From: Coniosporium tulheliwenetii
Taxonomy: Eukaryota; Ascomycota; Dothideomycetes
Assembly (NCBI GenBank): GCA_030247845.1
Contig: JAPDRP010000004.1
Span: 1,116,001-1,180,000, forward strand
Length of the DNA stretch: 64,000 nucleotides
Direction of reading: 5' to 3'
Numbering within the stretch: the first letter of the stretch is position 1; each line of letters begins with the position of its first letter. The notes under the pieces were generated by a model. It was not told where the DNA came from. It worked only from the letters and a program-made list of their open reading frames with translations, and ran no database searches. The position numbers were made by a program, and so were the translations under genes. Below, piece after piece: positions 56,995-64,000 of the stretch.

Positions 56995-58538
56995 ATGGAT
57001 CAAATCACGCCTGGCCAGGGATCTCGCGTTGCTTTGTCAACCACGCCGCCAGATCAAGCTTCGGATTTGGCCATGCCCCTTCTGCAATGGCACGGCTTCA
57101 GGCCGGCCGGACAGTCGGCTCTTGGAGGTTCGATGCGCCTAGTACCGGCTTCCACGCTTACGCACGCATCATCGTACCGCTCTGAGGAGAGTGCTCGAGC
57201 ACAGCCCAAACCATTCCGCCTGATGGACTTGCCGGGTGAACTCCGCGACATCATTTACGGTTTCGTTGTCACTCGCAATCATCCAATCTGTCCGCATCGA
57301 CTACTTCGGGAACAAGAAGGTCAGGAAGGGAGTGACTACCAGTTCCACGACATTCAGCTCCCATATCCCGGCAGAAAGCCGACCGATCCGATCACTCGCT
57401 CCACCCTCAATTTAGCCGCCACCTCTCGTCAGGTCCAGTCTGAAATCGGTGAGATGTTCTACGAGAAGAACACTTTCGATTTCAGCCACAACATGAGAGA
57501 CCTTGTTCCCTTCATCGACTGCCTCGACGCGCGCGGCAAGGCGGGGTTGCTTCATAAGATCATCTTCTCGCTACCGACGGCAGACCCGAGAGAGTTGTAT
57601 GCGCATTGGCCTGAAGCAGACGAGTACCCGCAGGAATTCTGGCTTGAAAGGCCAGGCTTCGAGTTCTCAGGCGCGCTGTTTAGGCTTTCAATGCTTGAAT
57701 CGAATGTTATCTTGAGACCGGGTCGCTGGGTGAGTCATGCTTCTCTTGTCACTCTTCAAGTATCAGGCGTAGACCTGAGCGTTCCTAACCAACACCACCT
57801 GGAGTGGTTGACTCCTTGGCTTTGGCCGGATAGGCTGGTTGTCAAGATCCTCAGCGATGCGGAAGGGAGGAAGGTACGTAGTCAAGAGCTGCCGTACTTG
57901 AAGGTGGAATGGAATCGTAATCTCCAGGTGGACGACCCTGCCACAGAGAAGGAGACAGAGACGGGCCGGGACCGGGATGCAGAGATGACAGAGACAAACC
58001 GGGACCTCGATGCGGACTTCACAGAGACCTCCCAGGACCAGGATGCGGAAGAGACAGAGACCGGCCCCAACGTTGGCGGCTACTCGTCGAACAATCTGAC
58101 ATACGACAACCGGGTTACTGTGACGTGGCCGTTCCAGGAGGCGCAGGCGGCGACGGAGGTTTTCGAGCGTATGTCACTTCCTTCCTATCTTGCGTAACAC
58201 CTACTGACCCGGTTTGAGACACTACGATGGGTGACGGAGATTGGGAAGCGTTCTGGCAGCATCCGCTCCCAGATGCAGTCGTTCTACCAACAGCTGACGG
58301 CCAAAGCAGCATCGCCTTCGTGAGAGCACCTATAGGACTTCAGGATATCGAAGCTGATATCCAGCGGCGGGTTTGCGAGCCGTATGGCCATCTAGATCCT
58401 TGGCGATGCGCGTGCGGCTTCAGGATGGAGGAGGAGCCGATCCCAGCGGAGATGCCGTGGGAGCTGCTGCAAAGTCGCGTCCCGACGCAAGAGGCAGCCG
58501 GCTTCTTGATGGAAAGGTTTCGCAGTTTTAATGTTTGA
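56995..58538 (+). CDS. F-box-like / 2EXR-type fungal protein with 11-residue repeats
   Basis: Fungal protein of a large lineage-expanded group. ATG 56995. After a disordered N-terminus comes FRLMDLPGELRDIIYGFVV (about 75-95), the short N-terminal F-box/2EXR-like motif, then a domain with LNLAATSRQVQSEIGEMFYEKNTF-type sequence typical of these proteins. At about 320-357 there are three exact-length 11-residue acidic repeats (TETxRDxDAxx). A 50-nt intron (58169-58218; GTATGT donor, CTGAC branch, GAG acceptor) joins in phase to a second exon with GDGDWEAFWQHPLPD and a Cys/Trp-containing segment, ending at 58538, 497 residues. Without splicing, a stop at 58197 gives a 400-residue form. Function unknown. 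Confidence 0.68.
57955..58065 (+). repeat. 33-bp tandem repeat, 3.4 copies, in coding sequence
   Basis: Units at 57955-57987, 57988-58020 and 58021-58053, with a partial unit to 58065, each starting ACAGAGAC. They keep the frame and encode an acidic 11-residue repeat starting TET. Similar in-frame minisatellites often vary between strains. Confidence 0.85.
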
Positions 58539-59291
58539 GTTGGTTTTGCTTCGTCTGTCTCGAGCATTGCGGGTGTGCGCTGCTTCGACCTGCTCTGGGC
58601 TCCTGTTCTGAAATTTCTCTGCTTTGTACAACAGCTTATGGGAACTCATGTACAATACAATCACGCTTGCTGAGGGACAGCTTCGCCCAATCACGACTCT
58701 CCCACAAATGCAAAAGTTGGTGTTGCAATTTCTCTCCGGCGTCGTTTGACCGGGATGTGCCTGGCCGAGACAGGCCGTCTGCCAATCAGCAAGCCGTCGC
58801 TTGTCTTGACAAGGACAAGATGCGGATAACCCATGTTTAGCCCAACCTTCCGGTGCCTTAATTTGGGGGCAAGCAGGAACGAGGCCGGGAAGCCGGGATG
58901 TGGCTGGACACGAGATGATCTGCTCCTGCGCAGTGCGCTTGGGAGATCGCTGCGTCCTTTCTCGTCTGGCTTCAACACATCGCGACTTTCTTGTTTACAG
59001 ACATCATCAGAGTCAATTCTTACCACAGTCGTTTTTCTCCTGTCTCTGTTCAATTGCGCCGGTGCATCTTCCCGCCCGGGCCAAACACGCTTCTTTCATC
59101 CTAAATCACCTTCCTCGGCTCCTGCACGAGCGGTTGGCTGAACTTAAACTAATGGCCTGGACCTGACCAGCCGGTCCCCGCGGTGTCTTGCAAACAACAC
59201 CTGAACGCAAGCATTCGGGCCTACGACGACCACATACGAGCATCCTGCAGATACCGAACACTCAAAGTATACATTTGCGCGCAAGGGAACC
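58539..59291. other. Intergenic region
   Basis: About 750 bp, presumably the promoter of the SH3 membrane protein gene. No gene recognised. Confidence 0.4.
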
Positions 59292-61247
59292 ATGGACGAG
59301 CAAAGACCGAGGCAAGGTGGTGCTACACCACAGGAAGAGCTGCGTTCGGTGTATTACGAACCAAGGACCTTTCGACGACGGCGAACACCGCGACGATTGA
59401 AGAAGTCCGCACTCCTCACCATTGCTGCAGCTTGCATACCATCCGCTATGGCTCAGAATTGTATCCCGCTAGCAGGTTCGACGCTATGTCCGGCCTTCAA
59501 CCAGTCTTCTATATCTACGAATCCTACACTGGTCGGCTATTTGTACGGCTCCTGAGTATGCCCTTGCGAAGCCCTGTGCTGATACCTCCGCGCAGCCCCT
59601 TCTTGTCATTCGTGTCTGATGTAGCCTCCTTTGACGACCGGTTACAAAACTATATTGCGACTTCCTTCACCCAGCAGAGGTGAGACATCCCGCCTGGCTT
59701 CTCCGGCCGATGCTAAACGGAACAGATACGAGCAGCTCATCGGCTGCGATAATGTAAACCTCACCAACACCACCGACTACTATGCTAGATACACGACATC
59801 CGTAATTTGTAATGCCATTGTGCAGAACTCAGAAGTCCCTTGCGGTTTGACCATAGAGCAAATGCGACCGCTGTGTGCCCAAACCTGTGTATGTGTATTC
59901 GAAAACCACTCATTGATGCCGTGGCTGACCCATGAGCAGGCCCAGTACGCGCTCAGCGAGCATGCCATTGCCTCAAGTCCCGACCTTTGCGGCAGCCCGG
60001 GTGACAACGCGATCAGTCAGATACGAGCAGACTTTACGAACTGCGCACTCCCAGCCGACTCGCTGTCAGGAACCTGCATAGCCGGCGTCGACAACGAGCC
60101 CGACAACTGCGGCTATCAATCCAACCTCTCCGGGCTCTGCTCCTTCTGCGCAACCAGCTCCCTCAACTCCACAGACTCCTGTTGCATCACCGCCCAAGTC
60201 GAGGCGCGATGCGAAGGCGTCGACCTCCCCTCCACCACCTTCTTCGCCCCCGTCTTCCCACACTCCACCTCCATCTCCGCGCCTCCCACCTCCGCAACCT
60301 CGTCCCCCACCACCGCGCCCGCCGCCGCTAACGCTGGCCTCTCCGCCGGCCAAATCGCCGGCATAGTCATCGGCGCGCTCCTTGGCGCCCTCGCCCTCCT
60401 CGGCCTCATAATCTGCGCCTGCGTCCTCCTCCGCCGCCGCCGCAACGGCTCCCAGACCAGCAGCGTCTTCAACCAGCCCTCGCCATCGCGACAGGGCGCC
60501 CCACACCCACAGCCAATGATAATGTCGGCCGCATACGACGGCTCCCGCAACCCTGAGATCCTCCCCGGCGGCCGCGTCGCGCGCATGGCAGCGCTAGAAG
60601 ACACGTCCAGCTCCTCGGCGCACGCCGGCTACCACAACGGCTCGTCCGACGAATACAACACCAGTCCCGAAAGCCGCTTTGGCACGAGCCCCAGTTACGG
60701 CCTCGGCCTCGGCGGTGGCCCGCTCCCGAAGCGCGAGGGGAGTCTGTCCAGCCGCTCCGCGCTCGACGCGCTGGCCTCCTCGGCTACGGACCCGACATCC
60801 CCCCAGAGCAACAGCAACGGCGACTACGCCTCGCACTCTAGCCCCGAGGGCGTGGCGAGCGGCCAGAGCGAGCAGCTCGGTTTCTTCAAGGATTACTACT
60901 CCCAGGACGAGATTCGACCGGGGGATACGGTGGCGACGCTGTGGGCGTATCAGCCGCGGGCTGCGGATGAGTTTGAGCTTGAGAGAGGGGATCTGCTGAA
61001 GGTCGTGGGCATTTGGGACGATGGGTGGGCGACGGGGATTAAGCTCTCGGAGAGGGCGGAGGAGTTTGAGGCGAGGGGAAATGGGCAGAGGGATAGTGGG
61101 ATGAGTGGCGGGAGTGTGGTTGGGGATGTGGGCACAGGGGAGATCAAGGCGTTTCCGCTGGTTTGCGTGTGTGTGCCTAGGCATTGGCGGAAGACGATTG
61201 AGGGGGACTCGAGTACGGTCGGGGGTGGGGGAATGGGCAGCCCCTAA
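59292..61247 (+). CDS. Single-pass membrane protein with cytosolic SH3 domain
   Basis: Probable cell-surface/signalling scaffold. Exons 59292-59542, 59596-59679, 59726-61247 join in frame to 618 residues. A basic N-terminus precedes a hydrophobic segment (KSALLTIAAACIPSAMA) that acts as signal peptide or anchor. The Cys-rich outer domain (about 55-290) has CIPLAGSTLCPAFN, GCDNVNLTNTTDYYARYTTSVICNAI and LCAQTC. After a Ser/Thr/Pro linker, one TM helix (IAGIVIGALLGALALLGLIICACVLL, written here in part) is followed by RRRR. The cytosolic tail is Ser-rich and ends in an SH3 domain (about 515-600: ATLWAYQPRAADEFELERGDLL). The Cys pattern is common in filamentous fungi; it is not Sho1 (four TM). 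Coding strand is C-rich to about 60700 and G-rich after about 60900. Confidence 0.85.
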
Positions 61248-62085
61248 GTACGAACTCGTCAGCAGTCTCATCAGTTCCCCAGTCACTTTCACTTCCCGGG
61301 CCCGTTTCATCAACGCCACGCTCGCACGATCACGGCATCAGCATCTTCGTCGTTGTCCGGTTTCTCTTGTTCTATACCCCAGCCTCCGTCCTGTGTTGGA
61401 AACTATGTCCTTGGCTTCTGTGTGCACCGCCGAGTACAGCTTAGCGGTCACATATCTTCCTCTCTGGTACTGTAATCATTCTTAGCTCTACATGTATTTA
61501 GCCGGTTTAAGGGAGTAAGTCTGCATGTATTGCTCTGCTACTTTTAGACGTTTCCTGACCAAGGAGGGGGCAGATGGTCTTTTTGAGAAGAAGTGTATGT
61601 AATAACTGGATAGCAAGTATACAAGCTTGAACCCTTGGCAGCATTGGGAAGGATTGATTCAGGCTATGAATCGACGCCGTGATTTGGTCTTTGCATAAAA
61701 CCCCACGGGATGAAACGGAATTGGGTTCTACATTTTTCGGGCTTGGCCGAAATCACGAAGAGTTCACAAAATACTACTAGATAATAGTAGTCTCCCCAAG
61801 TGGTGCTACACGCGCCGTCTTGAAGCGTCAAGCCGCTTACAGTTTCGTTGCCCTTCACACGATCCCACCACCACAAACGGATAGGAATACGCCAGATCTG
61901 CACGATATCACGTGGGAGGATTCATCCAGGCGGCGCCTGGAACCAACTGTGCAGGTATCAACCGAGGTTACGATGATCTGAATTGTAAATCTTGTAGCTC
62001 AAATCGTCAAGTCTCCTTGTATAGAAAAGTAAAGCAGCGTTGATAGACTCTATCCACGAGACCTCTCCAGGAACTTAAGATCAAG
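61248..62085. other. Intergenic region
   Basis: About 840 bp with no recognised gene. The right end is the promoter of the acyltransferase-like gene. Confidence 0.4.
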
Positions 62086-63302
62086 ATGGGCTCTGCATCG
62101 AATCCCCGAGTGATACATTGCACTGGGGACACTCCGTTTGAGGTGATAATTATCTCTCGGTCAACAACCTTGGAACCAATATCTGATTGCGATGTGATAT
62201 GTATAAAACGTCGCTGACAACTACGCATCGCTCAGATAGGGCAATGCCACGGACTCGGTGCAACCAAACAAATAGCATCATGCATCGAGAACTACCGCGC
62301 CTTCTTCCTCGACACCGTCGACCTCGACTGGGATGCCGTCAAAGCCACGGCCAGGCGATACCTGCCCACCATATCTCGCAATCGCTACTCAACCCACCTC
62401 GTCGACGAGATGCGCGGCATAGCCCAAGGCGCCGGCGTCGACTTCGAAGACATCCTAGCCCTCAACGTCCGCAGCGAAATCGCTCTAGCCGCCGCGCCAC
62501 AAGAAGCCGTGCCCCCAGACGGCTGCTCTGCATTCTCGCTGCTCGCGAAAGAAGGTGCGAGGGATGTGCGATGGCTGGCGCAGAACTGGGACTGGAAAGG
62601 GTCGCAGCTGCCCAATGTCGTTATCCTGAGGATACAGACGCCTCAGGGGGTTAATCTGACGACAGTCACCGAAGCCGGCATTGTTGGAAAGGTCGGGTTT
62701 AATGACTGTGGTGTCGGGGTCACGCTTAACGCGTTACGCGCTGTGGGGACGGACTACGAGAAGCTGCCGATACACATACTCTTGCGCTGTATCCTGGAGG
62801 CAAAGTCTGTGTCTGAAGCGCTTGGGGTGGTCAGGTCTTGCGGCAACGGTGGGGCAGGCTGTGCTGGGCACCTCCTCATCGCAGACCCGGGCCGTGCTGT
62901 CGGGGTGGAAGTCTCCCTTTCGGGATCGGGCTCATCGAGCCTGACAGCAAGGCGCGAGATCTCATCACCCATACGAACCACTGGATATCTGAGTCGAGGC
63001 CGCTAGGGCTAAAGGAGCTTCCGTGGCTGCCGGACTCGGGTTACCGCAATGAACGCTTGAGCAAACTTACCAGCGGGTTGCCATCTGATGCTAGCGAAGA
63101 TGACCTTCTGCAGGTGCTCAAAGATACTGAAAATGGCTGTGGTGCTATCTGCCGGCCTGTTGACCCGTCCCTAGAGGGCACCGCTTGGGGAGGGACTACT
63201 ACCGTCTTTGGGATCATCATGAACCTGACTAAGCGGGAAGGCCTTGTGGTCTTTGATAGACCGTGCCTTACTGACGGCGAGACCGTCCGTCTGAGTGCAT
63301 AA
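62086..63302 (+). CDS. Acyl-CoA:6-APA acyltransferase-like (C45 family), one frame break
   Basis: N-terminal-nucleophile enzyme related to penicillin isopenicillin-N acyltransferase (PenDE). Exon 1 62086-62142 (MGSASNPRVIHCTGDTPFE) and exon 2 from 62236 are joined over a 93-nt intron with CTGAC branch. Visible: IGQCHGLGATKQI, YLPTISRNRY, VDEMRGIAQGAGVDFEDILALNVRSE, then PPDGCSAF, whose Cys is the expected self-cleavage nucleophile, LAQNWDW, GVTLNALRA, and, after the frame break, FGIGLIEPDSKARDLITHTNHW. One added C at 62915-62917 gives VEVSPFGIG and a 374-residue protein, near the family size. No penicillin genes lie nearby, so the natural acyl acceptor is unknown; housekeeping homologues are widespread in fungi. 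Confidence 0.86.
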
Positions 63303-63607
63303 CAACTCTAAGCCATTCAAACAATCCTACGTTGTTGATGAGACGGTGTGCTTGAAGTTGACACAAGACGGCTTGGAAAAATAGCATGAGCTTCGCAGTT
63401 GTATCTTTCAGCCACTTCTGGTTCTAGTCATTCATATCATTGCATGATCCCCTTCCTGTTTTGAAACTAAGGGGAACATGCGTACAGAACTGGCGTCCAA
63501 GCTATCAAGCTGAGCGGAACAGGCTCTGCGAAAGTCCAATGAACGCTATCGTCAATCATCTCTAGCATTCTTAGCTGCACCGGAGTTCATGCAACATCTG
63601 CCGTGCT
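63303..63607. other. Convergent intergenic region
   Basis: 305 bp between the acyltransferase-like and permease stop codons. Nothing recognised. Confidence 0.4.
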
Positions 63608-64000
63608 CTAGAGCTCCGGAGTGTGCCGCAAGACCGGAATCTGAAAGCGCTTGCGCCCGCTGAAGATCCAATCCAGCAATGCCCCCAGGACCACCGCAGC
63701 CACGAGCGGCCCCGCATAGTTCATGTTGATCGCCGTAACCGGGCGCATCGTGGGGAAGGGCATCCATGTAATGATGAAGAGGATGTAGCAGAGCGCGCAG
63801 AGATTGAAGAAAACACCCCATTTGCCCAGCGAGAATGGACCGAACTTTGGCGGATCGTTTGAGAATCGCTTGAGGAGGAAGAACAGGATCGGGAAAAAGT
63901 ATGAGATGTACATCAGCAATGCTGGAAGAGAGAAAAAGGTGTTGAAGGCAGTCGAGGAGCCGATGTTGATGAGGGCTAGCAGGGAGAAGGTTGTGCCAAC
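63608..64000 (-). CDS. Amino-acid/choline permease (APC family), C-terminal part, truncated by window edge
   Basis: Plasma-membrane transporter of the APC superfamily, nearest in feel to fungal GABA/choline/amine permeases. The frame is open to the window end (131 codons) and its start lies beyond. Visible: ALINIGSSTAFN, a conserved stretch of this group, followed by TM helices around LLMYISYFFPILFFLL, WGVFFNLCALCYILF and AGPLVAAVVLGALLDWIF, with a GPFSLGKWG motif before one of them. The tail is short and basic. Substrate cannot be decided from this part. Confidence 0.85.
   Translation of the reverse strand, partial: VGTTFSLLALINIGSSTAFNTFFSLPALLMYISYFFPILFFLLKRFSNDPPKFGPFSLGKWGVFFNLCALCYILFIITWMPFPTMRPVTAINMNYAGPLVAAVVLGALLDWIFSGRKRFQIPVLRHTPEL

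Noticed and set aside
11486..62917. Programmed ribosomal frameshifting as the cause of the frame breaks
   Set aside because: Breaks occur in unrelated genes at simple runs without a common slippery motif or downstream structure; under-called homopolymers are simpler.

Overview
The window is nuclear DNA of a filamentous ascomycete. The evidence is small spliceosomal introns (mostly 46-102 nt, GT..AG, often with a CTAAC/CTGAC-like branch site), genes on both strands at about one per 2-3 kb, and ascomycete families: SPX-ankyrin-GDPD phosphodiesterase, multi-CBM18 chitin deacetylase, PPR proteins with mitochondrial leaders, Dsc/UBL3-type ubiquitin-like protein, phosphomevalonate kinase, and penicillin-acyltransferase-like enzyme. 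The set resembles Dothideomycetes (black-yeast-like Capnodiales and relatives), and a DUF3494 ice-binding protein hints at a cold- or stress-adapted lineage. That placement is inference. No tRNA, rRNA, CRISPR array or intact transposon was seen.

Layout. 1.6-13.3 kb: GDE1-type glycerophosphodiesterase, chitin deacetylase, a CXXC zinc protein (C1orf123/CZIB family), a PPR-like mitochondrial protein. 15.3-16.6 kb: secreted ice-binding protein with a Thr-rich tail. 16.6-21.5 kb: gene-poor, one possible 90-residue protein. 21.5-31.9 kb: C2H2 zinc-finger factor, RING protein of the CCNB1IP1/HEI10 type, XAP5/FAM50 protein, HAD phosphatase, TTC1-like TPR protein. 32.4-38.7 kb: an island of decayed fragments (superfamily 1 helicase, HNAxNDA-type exonuclease, an unknown repeated domain, an F-box), apparently two degenerate copies of one module. 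40.1-43.9 kb: a large acidic/coiled-coil orphan gene. 44.3-56.2 kb: proteasome chaperone UMP1, MBD4-like DNA glycosylase, TMEM19/DUF92 membrane protein, prenylated ubiquitin-like protein (UBL3/MUB), a 1,290-residue PPR protein, phosphomevalonate kinase ERG8. 57-64 kb: F-box-like protein, SH3 membrane protein, C45/IAT-like acyltransferase, and the C-terminus of an amino-acid/choline permease running off the right edge.

Most intact genes are housekeeping genes with no joint pathway. Several pairs are divergent over 320-360 bp (CZIB/PPR, HAD/TTC1, UMP1/MBD4) and may share promoters.

Two window-wide patterns deserve most attention. First, many genes switch abruptly along the coding strand from a C-rich (mostly C-ending codons) 5' or middle block to a G-rich 3' block. 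Second, eleven otherwise well-conserved genes need about 20 single-base frame corrections; most are repaired by adding one base to a homopolymer, which points to assembly under-calling rather than true pseudogenes. The helicase/exonuclease island is different: it carries in-frame stop codons and looks truly decayed.
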